64,000 nt of DNA, taken from positions 4,967,339 to 5,031,338 of the forward strand of contig NZ_CP036292.1 in assembly GCF_007751715.1 (NCBI RefSeq), read 5' to 3'. Made by a program: the position numbers and the translations under genes. The DNA is from Rosistilla oblonga. GTDB lineage: Bacteria; Planctomycetota; Planctomycetia; Pirellulales; Pirellulaceae. This document shows positions 1 through 9,493 of this stretch, piece after piece (the stretch's first letter is position 1; every line of letters starts with the position of its first letter). The notes under the pieces were generated by a model. That model saw only the letters and a program-made list of their open reading frames with translations. It had not been told where the DNA came from and ran no database searches.

Positions 1-85
1 TTCGGAATCGCGGATCGATCTGCTAGTGTTCCGCTTTGATATCTGCACAAAACAAAATCCTTCCAACATTCAAAGGGCGTCACGG

Positions 86-1048
86 ATGATGCGTTTGATT
101 CGATCGATTGGCCTCTTGGGCCTCCTGTTTGCGGCAACGTGTCCGGCGCAACAGCCTGCCACGGGACAGCCAGCTCGTCCCGGTACCTCTAACGCAGCGG
201 CCGGTGCTCCAGCAGCACAGCCCTTCCCCGCGCTGACTGCCGAGCAACAAAATCGATTGGACCAGCTGCTCAAAGCTTGGGAATCATCGAGCAATTCGAC
301 GAAGCGGTTGTCGGCTAGTTTTAAGCGATGGCAGTTCCGCCCGTTGCAAGCGCCCAAAGAAATCCATGCCAGCTGGGCTCGTGGCGAAGTCAAATACCAA
401 GCTCCCGCGCAAGGCATGTACCGGGTCGAGGAGATGTTGTTCTTCACCGGCTTCGACGAACAAAAAGCACCGATTTACAAAAAACAAGCGAATCAACCGG
501 GCGATTGGTGGGTTTGTACAGGCAAGGAGCTGCTGGAATTTGATCGCGCCAACAAGAAGTGCGAGATCTTAGAACTGCCCCCCGAAATGCAAGGGACTCA
601 GATCGTTTCCAGCCCGCTGCCGTTTGTCTTCAACCTGAACGCTCAAGAGATGAAGGACCGGTATTGGCTCCAAGAATTGCCCCCAAAAGAACAGGGGGAG
701 TATTGGTTGGAAGCGTGGCCCAAACATCAAAAGGACCGCGCTGAATTCTTGAAGGTGATGATCATTATCGATGCAAAACAATTCCTTCCCAAAGCCTTGG
801 TGCTGTTCCCACCGAACTTTGACCAACGCAACAATCCCGAACGCGACGTCTATGAATTCACCGACGTGCAGCGAAACGGGAACCTGTTCTCCAAAGCGAT
901 GGAGGGCATTTTTGGCCAGAACTTCATCGATGTTACTCCTCCCTCGGATTGGAAGATCATTCGCAACAAGTTCAACCCTGGACCGCCGCCGAAGATGGCG
1001 CAAGAGCAGGGAAACATGCAGCCCGGGCAAGCTCCACAAAGCCGCTAG
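86..1048 (+). CDS. Secreted TIGR03009-type planctomycete protein
   Basis: A 320-aa exported protein. The start is the ATG at 86, because AAAGGG at 72-77 sits nine bases upstream; the in-frame ATG at 26 would add a non-signal-like leader. Residues 1-21 form a signal peptide (RSIGLLGLLFAATCPAQ), followed by a Pro/Ala/Gln-rich linker. The body begins LLKAWE, then SFKRWQF, and contains a GDWWVCTG stretch. This matches my memory of the planctomycete-specific domain TIGR03009, whose function is unknown. The C-terminus is again Pro/Gln-rich. The next gene follows in the same direction 157 bases on. The family assignment is from recall of the pattern only; export is well supported. Confidence 0.75.
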   Translation: MMRLIRSIGLLGLLFAATCPAQQPATGQPARPGTSNAAAGAPAAQPFPALTAEQQNRLDQLLKAWESSSNSTKRLSASFKRWQFRPLQAPKEIHASWARGEVKYQAPAQGMYRVEEMLFFTGFDEQKAPIYKKQANQPGDWWVCTGKELLEFDRANKKCEILELPPEMQGTQIVSSPLPFVFNLNAQEMKDRYWLQELPPKEQGEYWLEAWPKHQKDRAEFLKVMIIIDAKQFLPKALVLFPPNFDQRNNPERDVYEFTDVQRNGNLFSKAMEGIFGQNFIDVTPPSDWKIIRNKFNPGPPPKMAQEQGNMQPGQAPQSR

Positions 1049-1205
1049 GACGCTGCGTTTCGAGAGCTTCCGCAAGGCGGCGGTCGTCGACTGCTGCCTT
1101 CGCAAAACCAATGCAAGCCGCTTGAATCGTTTCCCGACTACGCGACCTGAAACCAACTTCCGCCTACCTTCCCCTGCCTCGAATGCCTCGTTGATCCTAC
1201 CTTCG

Positions 1206-2150
1206 ATGTCAGCTCGCCTCGAATCTCGCTGTCGTGTCGCAACGCTGTTCTGGGCGTTGGCGATTTCGTTGTTAATTGGATGTGGAACCACCAAGTCGCG
1301 GACTGCGACCGATCAATTGTTGTTGTCCGACGCCGTCGACCGCAGCGTATCAGCAATCGACTTCCGCCCGCTGACGGGAAAAAAAGTCTATCTCGATACG
1401 ACTTATCTCTCGGCGGTCAAGGGAACGTTGTTCGTCAACTCCGACTACATCATCAGTTCGTTGCGGCAGCAGATCATCGCCGCGGGCTGTCTGTTGGAAG
1501 AAGATCGCAAAACGGCGGAACTGATCATCGAAGCTCGAGTCGGGACGCTCGGTGCCGATGGACATATGGTCAGCTACGGGATCCCGGCCAGCAACGCGTT
1601 GGCGACCGCTGCGTCTTTGGTTGCCGAAGCGGCTCCGGTCCCCACGATTCCGGAGATCTCTTTTGCGAAGCGCGAATCGAACGAAGCCTCCGCAAAAATC
1701 GCCGCGTTCGCCTACGACCGCGAAACCCGTCAAGCCGTCTGGCAGTCGGGGATTTCGCGCAGCGAATCGAATTCCCGCGAAACATGGATCTTGGGTGCCG
1801 GTCCGTTTGAAAGCGGCAGCGTTCGCGAAAACACGCGTTTGGCCGGGCGTGAGCTGCCGTTCGACGGCACTGAAGACAGCCTCCAAAGCAGCGATTCCCA
1901 GCCTGTGCGTCCCCCGGTCGACCTCAACATGCAAGCTCGATTCGAAGACGGATATCCGATCGTCCCCGGTGCGCCACCGCAACCCGATCTGATGAACGAA
2001 TCGAGCGAAGCGGTCGTTTTGGACGCATCCCAAGGGGGAGAACTGAAGACGGTCTCCTTTGAAGAGGCGGCCAAAGCCGCCGAATCCGCCAATGCTTCCG
2101 ACGCGGCCAAGCCGGGCGATGGCCCCAAAGATAAACCAAAGAAGAAATAG
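1206..2150 (+). CDS. Putative lipoprotein, DUF6655-like
   Basis: A 314-aa predicted lipoprotein. The open frame extends far upstream, but the translation before the ATG at 1206 overlaps the previous gene and looks noncoding. From 1206 there is a clean lipoprotein signal with lipobox LIGC (Cys26). The mature N-terminus GTTKSRTATDQLLLSDAVDR resembles the planctomycete DUF6655 family. The rest is a compact domain (about residues 30-200) and a low-complexity, Ala/Glu/Lys-rich tail ending in a lysine cluster. The glycosyltransferase gene starts 43 bases downstream, so cotranscription is likely. Function unknown; the lipoprotein call is firm and the family name tentative. Confidence 0.7.
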   Translation: MSARLESRCRVATLFWALAISLLIGCGTTKSRTATDQLLLSDAVDRSVSAIDFRPLTGKKVYLDTTYLSAVKGTLFVNSDYIISSLRQQIIAAGCLLEEDRKTAELIIEARVGTLGADGHMVSYGIPASNALATAASLVAEAAPVPTIPEISFAKRESNEASAKIAAFAYDRETRQAVWQSGISRSESNSRETWILGAGPFESGSVRENTRLAGRELPFDGTEDSLQSSDSQPVRPPVDLNMQARFEDGYPIVPGAPPQPDLMNESSEAVVLDASQGGELKTVSFEEAAKAAESANASDAAKPGDGPKDKPKKK

Positions 2151-2193
2151 CCAACTCCTCTCATCACGATCCACTTTTCCAGCAGGCAACTCC

Positions 2194-3231
2194 ATGTCAG
2201 ACAAACCCTACAATCTTTTGATCACGCGTTTGTCGGCGATCGGCGACTGCATCGCGACTCTGCCGATGGCCGCGGCGATCAAGGCGGCGATGCCTAACGC
2301 TAGGATCACGTGGGCGGTTTCCTGCGCGGCCCGGCAACTACTCGAGATCTGCCCCGATGTCGATCGCGTGGTCTCCGTCCCCAAACGCTATCTCCGCACC
2401 CCAAGCGATCTGATGGCGATGCGTCGACAGCTGCGCGAGCAACCGCTGGACTGCGTTCTCGATCCGCAAAGCCTTACCAAAAGCGCCGCCTTGGGCTGGA
2501 TGAGCAATGCGCCGCTGCGGATCGGATTCGCAAAACCACGAGGCCGCGAACTGGCCCCTTGGATGAACACCGTCTCCGTCGACAGCGATCCCGAACTTCA
2601 CGTGATCGACGCCCAAGCCGAACTGCTGCGACCGCTGGACATCGTGCCGGGCAAGCCGCAGTTCAACCTGAACATTCCCAACGACGTCAGCCAATGGGCC
2701 CAACAGCATGTAATGGAATCCGTCGGCGATCCCAATCCTGTAATCATGAATCCTGGAGCCGGATGGGACAGCAAGATGTGGCCGGCGGAACGGTTTGGCC
2801 AGGTCGCGGCGTGGCTCCGCAACGAACACAAAATTCCGACCCTGATCGTTTGGGCGGGCCAACGCGAACGCGAATTGGCCGAACAGATCCGCCAGGTTTC
2901 CGGTGACGCCGCGGTATTGGCAGCCGACACGTCGCTGGTCCAGTTGGCGGCGGTATTGAAACAGGCGAAGCTGTTTCTCAGCAGCGACACCGGGCCGATG
3001 CATCTTGCTGTCGCCGTCGGCACACGCTGTGTCACGCTGCACGGTCCGACGCGGCCGGAGTTGTCGGGACCTTACGGCCCCGAACATATTTCGATCCAAA
3101 AGGCTCGCTTCGACGGCACCAGTCGGCAACGGCGATCGGCCGACAACTGGTCGATGCGTGCGATCGAAGTCGTCGACGTCTGCGCCGGCTTGACGCAAAT
3201 GCTCAGCCGCTCGTCCCGCGCGGCTGCATGA
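2194..3231 (+). CDS. Glycosyltransferase family 9 (heptosyltransferase-like)
   Basis: A 345-aa cytoplasmic enzyme of the ADP-heptose:LPS heptosyltransferase family (GT9), which adds a sugar to lipid-A core or a related surface glycan. The start at 2194 gives the typical N-terminus LLITRLSAIGD, the GT9 nucleotide-sugar fold signature. NPGAGWDSKMWPAERF at about residue 186 and SSDTGPMHLAVAVG at about residue 263 are the diagnostic C-terminal donor-binding motifs. Length is normal for the family. It follows the lipoprotein gene by 43 bases. The exact donor sugar cannot be read from the sequence. Confidence 0.9.
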   Translation: MSDKPYNLLITRLSAIGDCIATLPMAAAIKAAMPNARITWAVSCAARQLLEICPDVDRVVSVPKRYLRTPSDLMAMRRQLREQPLDCVLDPQSLTKSAALGWMSNAPLRIGFAKPRGRELAPWMNTVSVDSDPELHVIDAQAELLRPLDIVPGKPQFNLNIPNDVSQWAQQHVMESVGDPNPVIMNPGAGWDSKMWPAERFGQVAAWLRNEHKIPTLIVWAGQRERELAEQIRQVSGDAAVLAADTSLVQLAAVLKQAKLFLSSDTGPMHLAVAVGTRCVTLHGPTRPELSGPYGPEHISIQKARFDGTSRQRRSADNWSMRAIEVVDVCAGLTQMLSRSSRAAA

Positions 3232-3391
3232 GACCTCCGTCGGCGGTGACCAATGCGTTGAAACCTCGCCTCTGCTAGGTTCCCGACCGCCCCATCGGAC
3301 GTTACGCTGATCGTGGGCCACGCGTTGCGCGTCTGCTGGCTCACCGATCACCTATCACCGATCGTGTCATTCCTCCAATAGGCTCACCATC

Positions 3392-4483
3392 ATGAACTGG
3401 AAAAACATCGAAGGCCTCGACGGCGTGGAATCTCCGGGGCTGCTTGTCGATTCCGAAAAGATCCAACAGAACATCGATCGGATGATCGAAATCGTCGGCG
3501 GGGCAGAGCACGTCGACCGTCTGTTTCCGCACGTCAAAACGCACAAGATGCCCGAAGTGACGCGGATGCAAGTCGACGCGGGGATCACGAAATTCAAAGC
3601 GGCCACGTTGTCCGAAGCCCAAATGGCCGCCGGCGCTGGTGCCAGCGAGGTCCTGATCGCTCATCAATTGGTCGGCCCCAAGCTCGATCGCTTGGCAACC
3701 TTGATCGAAGACTTCCCGAACACAAAGTTCGCGGTCCTCACCGACGATCCGCAAGCCGCCGACGCGATCAACGAAAAGTGTGGCGACGCCGATTCCCCTT
3801 TGGATGTCTATATCGATATCGATTGTGGAATGCATCGCACAGGGATCCCGTTGGGAGCTCGAAGCGATGCGTTGCGAGCGCACATCGATTCGCTGTCGGG
3901 ACTGAATTTTGCCGGCCTGCACGTTTATGACGGCCATCTTCACGATCCCGACTTGCAACAGCGGACCGACAAAGTCAAAGAGATCCTCGGCAAAGTCGCC
4001 TTGCACGAGAATGAACATCCGTCGCCGCGGATCATCGTCGGCGGGTCGCCGACGTTTGGCATCTGGGCTGCGGAAACTCCCTGGCATCTCAGCCCCGGGA
4101 CCACGCTGCTGTGGGATTTTGGATACGGAGACGCCCACCCCGATCTTCCGATGACCATCGCCGCTGCGTTGATCTCGCGCGTGATCAGCAAACCGGGTGA
4201 AGGCAAGATCTGCATCGATCTGGGACACAAATCGATCGCCGCTGAAATGCCGTTGGAAAAACGATTCCAGTTCCCCGACCTTCCCGATGCTCAACCGATC
4301 GGCCAAAGCGAGGAACACCTCGTCTTGCAAACAGCCAATGCCGCCTCGCTGCATGTCGGCGATATCGTGCTCGCCATCCCTCGACACATCTGCCCGACCG
4401 TCGCTTTGCATTCGCATGCTACCGTTGTCAGCGGAGGCCGAGTGACGGGCGAGCGGTGGCAAGTGACCGCTCGCGATCGGTAA
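3392..4483 (+). CDS. D-threonine aldolase/D-serine dehydratase-like PLP enzyme
   Basis: A 363-aa fold-type III PLP enzyme of the DSD1/D-threonine aldolase group, which cleaves or deaminates D-beta-hydroxy amino acids. The N-terminal alanine-racemase-like barrel carries FPHVKTHK with the probable PLP lysine K49. Near the C-terminus RHICPTV supplies His332 and Cys334, the H-x-C metal site typical of D-serine dehydratase-like members. Length and domain order (N-terminal barrel, C-terminal beta domain) are normal. The AraC regulator starts 20 bases after the stop, so the two probably share a transcript. Substrate (D-Thr, D-Ser or another 3-hydroxy amino acid) is unresolved. Confidence 0.85.
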   Translation: MNWKNIEGLDGVESPGLLVDSEKIQQNIDRMIEIVGGAEHVDRLFPHVKTHKMPEVTRMQVDAGITKFKAATLSEAQMAAGAGASEVLIAHQLVGPKLDRLATLIEDFPNTKFAVLTDDPQAADAINEKCGDADSPLDVYIDIDCGMHRTGIPLGARSDALRAHIDSLSGLNFAGLHVYDGHLHDPDLQQRTDKVKEILGKVALHENEHPSPRIIVGGSPTFGIWAAETPWHLSPGTTLLWDFGYGDAHPDLPMTIAAALISRVISKPGEGKICIDLGHKSIAAEMPLEKRFQFPDLPDAQPIGQSEEHLVLQTANAASLHVGDIVLAIPRHICPTVALHSHATVVSGGRVTGERWQVTARDR

Positions 4484-4503
4484 ACCTTCGACGAGACTGA
4501 CCA

Positions 4504-5334
4504 GTGAAAAAGCAAACGCGTCCGGTCGAGGTGACGATCCCCGCCTGTGGCGTGTTTGTTTTGGAAAGCCATCACGCCGCCGACTTCCAGATGGAACCGT
4601 CGCGTCATCCCTTCCTGGAGATCTTCCATGTGATGCAGGGGCGTGGGACGATTCAAATCGGCAAACACCGGGTCGCCTGCCAAGCCGACGACACGGTGAT
4701 CATCCCGCCCGGCGATGAACATTCGATCGTCGACGATCCCCAGGATCCGCTTTCGATCTACGGCGTCTGCATCGCGACGCAGCTTTACGCCTGGCACGAC
4801 GCAGCGCCGCAGTGGTGCAAGCCGGGGCTGCGATCAGTCAATAAACTCGCCCTGCCGGGAATCCGCGACGACCTGCGACGGATGCTGTACGAACAATCGG
4901 TTCCGCGTCGCGGCAGCGAACTGACGATCGCGGGTCTTGCGATCCAACTGTTAGGCACCTTGGCGGGCGACCGCGGTCCGGGCTCGTTGTCAGCCCCTGA
5001 AAGCCCGTCGATGCAAGGGCATGCCCAAGCAGTCGCTCAATATATCGAACAACTGCGCGCCCACTTCTTCGACGCGTCGGATATCGATTCCGCCGCGCAA
5101 CAACTTGGAATCAGCCGCCGCCGCTTTACGGAACTGTTTCGTCAAGCGACGGGCCAAACCTGGCTGCAATTCCTTACCGACCAACGCGTCCAACACGCTT
5201 GCCATCTGCTGAAACAGACCGATCGGACGGTCGTATCGATCGCATTTGAATGCGGATTCGAAGATCTGTCGAGCTTCTATCGCGCCTTCAACCGGCGGAT
5301 GCACGTCGCGCCAAACAAATGGCGACAGAGCTGA
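4504..5334 (+). CDS. AraC family transcriptional regulator with cupin sensor
   Basis: A 276-aa regulator with a GTG start at 4504. Residues about 10-100 form a cupin-type ligand-binding domain (HPFLEIFHVMQGRGT, then a conserved PPGDEHSI stretch). The last 100 residues are a double helix-turn-helix AraC DNA-binding domain: ISRRRFTELFRQATG for the first HTH and IAFECGFEDLSSFYRAFNRR for the second. It lies 20 bases after the D-threonine-aldolase-like gene, so control of D-amino-acid use is a reasonable inference. No operator could be recognised by eye. Confidence 0.9.
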   Translation: MKKQTRPVEVTIPACGVFVLESHHAADFQMEPSRHPFLEIFHVMQGRGTIQIGKHRVACQADDTVIIPPGDEHSIVDDPQDPLSIYGVCIATQLYAWHDAAPQWCKPGLRSVNKLALPGIRDDLRRMLYEQSVPRRGSELTIAGLAIQLLGTLAGDRGPGSLSAPESPSMQGHAQAVAQYIEQLRAHFFDASDIDSAAQQLGISRRRFTELFRQATGQTWLQFLTDQRVQHACHLLKQTDRTVVSIAFECGFEDLSSFYRAFNRRMHVAPNKWRQS

Positions 5335-5753
5335 AACTGCGCGCTTTGTAGGCAGGCATTGCCAGCGACACAGGCGATCCCAATAGCGGATATTGGCACA
5401 CCAATTTGGCGACGTTGAGTTAAGACGCATTGCGGTGGCACAAGGGGACCGGAATCCCCCTCCCGCTGCAAATTTGCAGAATAGTCGATGTGGCACAGAC
5501 ATTGCGTTGTCATCGGTGCACAAGTCTCGTTCGCAGAGCACCGCAGCGTTGAACCTTTTCGTTATCGACTCGCGTCACTTCGCGTGGCCCCCGGGTCCCC
5601 GAATGGCAAGTTCTATCCGCTCACTCTCTCAATACCTGAACTTGTGACGTTGTTCATGTTTGCAGTCTGGATCATTTCAATGCACGTTCGTGTAGCCAGA
5701 CCCGCATCGCAATAAGGATGGTTGGAATTATTTATTCGGGAGCCTTTGTACAG
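5335..5753. other. Noncoding stretch before the pseudopilin gene
   Basis: About 420 bases between the AraC gene and the DUF1559 gene. Open frames here lack a convincing start, family motif or codon pattern. No terminator with a clear T-tract and no convincing promoter were seen. A ribosome binding site for the pseudopilin (GGGAG at 5738-5742) lies at its right edge. Confidence 0.5.
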
Positions 5754-6767
5754 ATGAGATCGCAAAGAAAAAAGACCGCGTTCACCTTAGTCGAATTGTT
5801 AGTCGTGATCGCCATTATCGGAATTCTGGTTGGACTGTTGCTACCCGCGGTACAAGCCGCTCGCGAAGCTGCCCGCCGCATGCAGTGCAGCAACAACCTG
5901 AAACAATTGGGACTCGCACTGCACAACTACCACGACACGTTCAAGACATTTCCACCGGCACTGTTGGGATCCGGACGCTACAATAACGCCAGCTACCACG
6001 CGTCGAACGGCGGGATCAAAAACACGACGGGATGGGCATTGCTGTTGCCCTTCTTCGAGCAATCGGCGATCGCTGACCAGTACGATTACAACGTCTGTTC
6101 CAGCAGCTCCAGCCCCTACGGCGGCGTTGTCGCTGGAGACGATACGATCAACGATGGACTGTACAACATCCCATTGGATGTGCTGGCATGTCCCTCGGAT
6201 CCAAGCTCCGGCTTGGTCGTTAGCACCTCCGCTGGTAGCACCAGCATGTACTCGCGACGCGAAGCGATTCGCACCAGCTATGTGTTCTCGGTCGGCAGCT
6301 TTACCGACTACAGCGGGCCGTGGAGAAGTTACTCGGGCGACATTCGCCAAGGCGTCTTCGGAAACGACGGAGCCGCAAACTTTGCCGCCATGACCGACGG
6401 CACATCGACGACGATCGCAATCGGTGAAGCAACCGGCGGCGCGTTCAAGACCTCGGCCGACTACGGGCCTTGGGGTATGACCGGCACGCACACCTGCTGC
6501 CATGGCTACCTTCCTGGCGGCAGCACGACCGAGGTTTCTACAACCTACGCAGCGGCGTATACGCAAAACTACAGCATCAACGGTGCCTACAACAACGATG
6601 CGTTGGGTCGCACGTATGCGTGGGTCTTCAGTAGCAAGCATCCCGGCGGAGCCAACTTTGTCTTTGCCGACGGGTCGGTCCATCTGCTGACCGAAACGAT
6701 GAACTATCTGACCCTGCAACAACTGGGCTACATCCACGATGGCCTGCCCGTTCCGTCGGACTACTAA
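5754..6767 (+). CDS. DUF1559 pseudopilin-like protein (H-x9-DG type)
   Basis: A 337-aa protein of the large planctomycete DUF1559 family. The start at 5754 was chosen over 5718 because GGGAG lies 11 bases upstream and the result is the usual short basic leader. Residues 7-34 carry a type IV pilin-like N-terminus, [18 protein letters not shown], with the +5 glutamate; the -1 residue is Ala rather than the usual Gly. DUF1559 follows ([20 protein letters not shown]). Near the C-terminus [12 protein letters not shown] gives the H-x9-DG motif. A lipoprotein gene follows, a common pairing in these genomes. Role in a type II-like export or surface structure is inferred. Confidence 0.92.
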   Translation: MRSQRKKTAFTLVELLVVIAIIGILVGLLLPAVQAAREAARRMQCSNNLKQLGLALHNYHDTFKTFPPALLGSGRYNNASYHASNGGIKNTTGWALLLPFFEQSAIADQYDYNVCSSSSSPYGGVVAGDDTINDGLYNIPLDVLACPSDPSSGLVVSTSAGSTSMYSRREAIRTSYVFSVGSFTDYSGPWRSYSGDIRQGVFGNDGAANFAAMTDGTSTTIAIGEATGGAFKTSADYGPWGMTGTHTCCHGYLPGGSTTEVSTTYAAAYTQNYSINGAYNNDALGRTYAWVFSSKHPGGANFVFADGSVHLLTETMNYLTLQQLGYIHDGLPVPSDY

Positions 6768-6770
6768 ACC

Positions 6771-6949
6771 CAATACCGTTCAACGAAAGAACCTCGGACC
6801 GTCGAAAGAGCCTCGGCCGTTCGAAAGAGTCTCGGACCGTCGAAGGAACTAGCGGCGGGATGTAGTGGACGAGGTTACGAGTCCCAGCGATTTGGTCTGA
6901 TGCAAAAGGACTCGTACCCTCGTCCATTACGCTTCGTTGAACGGTATTG
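6771..6949. repeat. 179-bp palindromic element with perfect 17-bp terminal inverted repeats
   Basis: CAATACCGTTCAACGAA at 6771-6787 is repeated exactly in inverted orientation at 6933-6949. Just inside lies a second inverted pair, GTAGTGGACGAGG with ACGAGTCC on the left and GGACTCGTACCC with CGTCCATTAC on the right. The left arm also holds three degenerate tandem copies of CTCGGACCGTCGAAAGAG. No ORF fits inside. The element starts three bases after the DUF1559 stop codon, so it could fold into the 3' end of that mRNA. Structure resembles a MITE or REP/BIME element. Confidence 0.75.
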
Positions 6950-7052
6950 CTATTAAACCGATCGAGACTTCAACGTCTGATTTTGTGGGGGCCAGCCGGC
7001 AACGTCGACTGCCCCCACCTCGGGCAGCACTATTGAAAAAGGAATTCTATCC

Positions 7053-7511
7053 ATGCGTTACAACGTCATTATGATGCTCGTCGCGGCCGCCTGTGCCGGC
7101 TGCGGTTCTCCGTCGACAGGTCCCTCGACCGTCAGTGTGCAGGGGACCGTGACTCTCGATGGCAAGCCCGTCGAGGGAGCGGATGTCTACTTTATCAGCG
7201 GACAGTTCAGCAGTTCGGCCAAAACCGACGCCGCCGGAGTCTATGACCTTACCGGCGGAGCGATCCCCGGGCCCAACACCGTCTACGTCAGCAAGCTGTC
7301 GATTCCCGCGGGAGCGATGGCGGGGATGGAGGGAGCGATCGACGAGGGGCAGATGATGGCGATGGCGGGCGATCCGGCACTCGCCCGATCAAAGTCGGGC
7401 CCTAAACAGCTGCTGCCGCCGCGCTACAGCGATCCCGGCAAGACGGAGTTAAACGTTTCGGTCCCCGATGAGGGGGGCGAAGCCATCGACTTTGCCTTGA
7501 AATCGAAATAA
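7053..7511 (+). CDS. Small lipoprotein with carboxypeptidase-regulatory-like fold
   Basis: A 152-aa exported lipoprotein. AAGGA lies eight bases before the ATG at 7053. The signal peptide ends in lipobox CAGC with Cys17. The mature part starts with VSVQGTVTLDGKPVEGADVYF, the first strands of a carboxypeptidase-regulatory/transthyretin-like beta-sandwich, then KTDAAGVYDL. Such proteins are typically encoded next to DUF1559 pseudopilins in planctomycetes, as here. A Met/Gly-rich loop (about residues 87-108) is unusual. The biochemical role is unknown. Confidence 0.8.
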   Translation: MRYNVIMMLVAAACAGCGSPSTGPSTVSVQGTVTLDGKPVEGADVYFISGQFSSSAKTDAAGVYDLTGGAIPGPNTVYVSKLSIPAGAMAGMEGAIDEGQMMAMAGDPALARSKSGPKQLLPPRYSDPGKTELNVSVPDEGGEAIDFALKSK

Positions 7512-7767
7512 GAATCGCCTCGTTTCCGTACGATTCCGACGATTCTGCCGCCGCGAAACGCGAGGGACTCGCTTTTTCCTTGAATTCTCGTTTCGCAACG
7601 CCCCGCAGGCTGGCTACAATGAAGTCATTCGTTTACGCGATCTCCGGTCGCGCATGCGGGGTCAGCGGTTCGGCTGTGCGCGAACCTCCCCCGGCTGCGT
7701 TCGATCGCTTTTCTGCTCCCGAAGCTTCGTCCACTTCCCGATGCTCGAACCTTCTTCGAGGCTCTCC

Positions 7768-9324
7768 ATGAACTTTTCGTATCGAAAACCGGCGCTGCCA
7801 TGCCTGGCGTTTCTGCTGCTCACCTCGCTCGCCAGCGCGGCCGATCCCTCGATTTTGTCGCCGACCGAGGCGACTCACCTGGGACTCGAACAAGCCTGGG
7901 GCAAGACGCTGCAAGCGGGCTCGGGAATCGGCCGCTTGGTCGATATCGAACTGCACGTCGACGAGACCCGATCGCGGAAGTACATCGACATTTTCAATGG
8001 CGATAAACTCGTTTGGCGGAAAGCAACCGATCAACTCGATCCGGTCCGCGGGCTGCCGATGGGCGAAGAGGCGGTTCGCAAGGCAGCCGAACGCGAGCTG
8101 CTGTTTATGAAGGCGCGAGGAGCCAAGGGAGAGATCCGCGAAAAGATCGTTCCGCAGATTTGGTTGTACGCCTTGGGAGCCGATGGAACCGTTCAAGCAA
8201 TCGACGCCGAGACCGGCGAAACCGCCTGGGTTCAACGCGCTGGAGACCCGCAACAACCGAAGTTCTCGATGGGAATCGACGACCGTTTTGTCAGCTTCCT
8301 GTGCGGCGCGACAATCGTTCAACTCGATGCGACCAACGGCAACATCGTCAACACCGAACCGTGCAAAACCGTTCCCATGGGAGGCGCGACGATCGTCGGC
8401 GACTACGTGATGAACCCTTCGACCTCGGGAATCGAAGGGCACTTCTTAGACGACATCACCGAACCGCCCTACCTCTCGATGACCGCCGGGCACGCGATCG
8501 GCAAACCGCGTCGGTTCCCTAAATCGCTGCGGATGGCTTGGCCGACCAGCCAGGAACTCGTCTACTGCATGGAAGTCACCGGATCGCCATCGGAACTGTT
8601 TCGGATTCAGACGACCGGAAACGTCAACGGACGGATCGAAACCGTCGGTGAAGATCTGATGTTCTTCAGTTCGGCTGGAGGCATGGTTTACGGATTTCAA
8701 GTTGCTCGGATCGCCACGCCGCTGTGGCAATACAGCACCGGTGAACCGATGGTTGGCGACGTCGTCGCACTCGATAAACAGGTCTATGCGACCAGTTCCT
8801 ACGGCAATCTATACGCTTTCGATATGACCAACGGCCAACCGGCCTGGCAGGCTCCCGCATCGCGCGTCGAGGAAGTCCTCGGATCGATCGGCGACGCGTT
8901 GATCGTTCGCGACTCATCAAATCATCTGGCAGTCATCAATGCGTTGAACGGCTCGCGAGCTGCAACGGCGATGCAAAACATCTTGCACCGTGCCGTCGTC
9001 AACCGCGGAACCGATCGCATCTATCTCGTCAGCGACACGGGGTATGTTCAGTGTCTGCGACCGATCGGACGCGAACTGCCAGAGGTTAAGATCGCGATCG
9101 AATTCAAGCCGGAAACCGAAAGCACCGAGACGGACAAGTCGACTCAGCCGAAACCGAAGAGCGACGATCCGTTTGCCCCGGCCGCTCCTGGTGGTGCCGA
9201 TCCGTTTGCGGCTCCCGCCGGCGGAGATCCGTTTGCGGCACCGGCTGGTGGCGACCCGTTTGGCGCTCCAGCGGGCGGAGCGATGGATAACGCCGATCCG
9301 TTTGGTGCGGCCAATCCGTTTTAG
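7768..9324 (+). CDS. Secreted PQQ-like beta-propeller protein (BamB-like)
   Basis: A 518-aa exported protein. The start is the ATG at 7768, which gives a clean signal peptide ending ASAADPS; the upstream open frame from 7654 reads as noncoding. PQQ-type propeller blades recur, for example LGADGTVQAIDAETGETAW and later VYATSSYGNLYAFDMTNG. The last 50 residues are low complexity: at least four DPFAAPAGG-like repeats ending in DPFGAANPF. This may be an extended or anchoring tail. A TACAAT box at 7615-7620 could be a -10 element. A strong terminator follows. Enzymatic activity is not implied; such propellers are often scaffolds. Confidence 0.8.
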   Translation: MNFSYRKPALPCLAFLLLTSLASAADPSILSPTEATHLGLEQAWGKTLQAGSGIGRLVDIELHVDETRSRKYIDIFNGDKLVWRKATDQLDPVRGLPMGEEAVRKAAERELLFMKARGAKGEIREKIVPQIWLYALGADGTVQAIDAETGETAWVQRAGDPQQPKFSMGIDDRFVSFLCGATIVQLDATNGNIVNTEPCKTVPMGGATIVGDYVMNPSTSGIEGHFLDDITEPPYLSMTAGHAIGKPRRFPKSLRMAWPTSQELVYCMEVTGSPSELFRIQTTGNVNGRIETVGEDLMFFSSAGGMVYGFQVARIATPLWQYSTGEPMVGDVVALDKQVYATSSYGNLYAFDMTNGQPAWQAPASRVEEVLGSIGDALIVRDSSNHLAVINALNGSRAATAMQNILHRAVVNRGTDRIYLVSDTGYVQCLRPIGRELPEVKIAIEFKPETESTETDKSTQPKPKSDDPFAPAAPGGADPFAAPAGGDPFAAPAGGDPFGAPAGGAMDNADPFGAANPF

Positions 9325-9427
9325 CAAAGCGGCAGTTAATCGCAAAACTGCCAGCCGAAGTGAAGTCTAATGCCGCTGCATTCGCAGTGGCACTGCCTCC
9401 ATACGATTCAACGGCATCGCGCAAAGA

Positions 9428-9473
9428 ACAACCGCCGCTGGCCAAAGGCCTGCGGCGGCGGAGCGTTGTTTTT
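9428..9473 (+). terminator. Rho-independent terminator
   Basis: CCGCCGC at 9432-9438 pairs with GCGGCGG at 9452-9458, with an inner GGCC/GGCC stem around an AAA loop. An outer AACAA/TTGTT pairing runs into a T-rich tract ending at 9473. It sits between the convergent propeller gene and MazG-like gene and would end transcription of the former. Confidence 0.7.
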
Positions 9474-9493
9474 CGGAAGCCTGGTTTCGTCGG

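Noticed and set aside
771-1205. N-terminal extension of the lipoprotein frame
   Set aside because: Overlaps the preceding gene, has no domain character and would destroy the lipoprotein signal starting at 1206.
2338-3351. Long minus-strand open frame over the glycosyltransferase gene
   Set aside because: Antisense shadow of a GC-rich gene; no family motif or ribosome binding site, Arg/Gln-rich translation.
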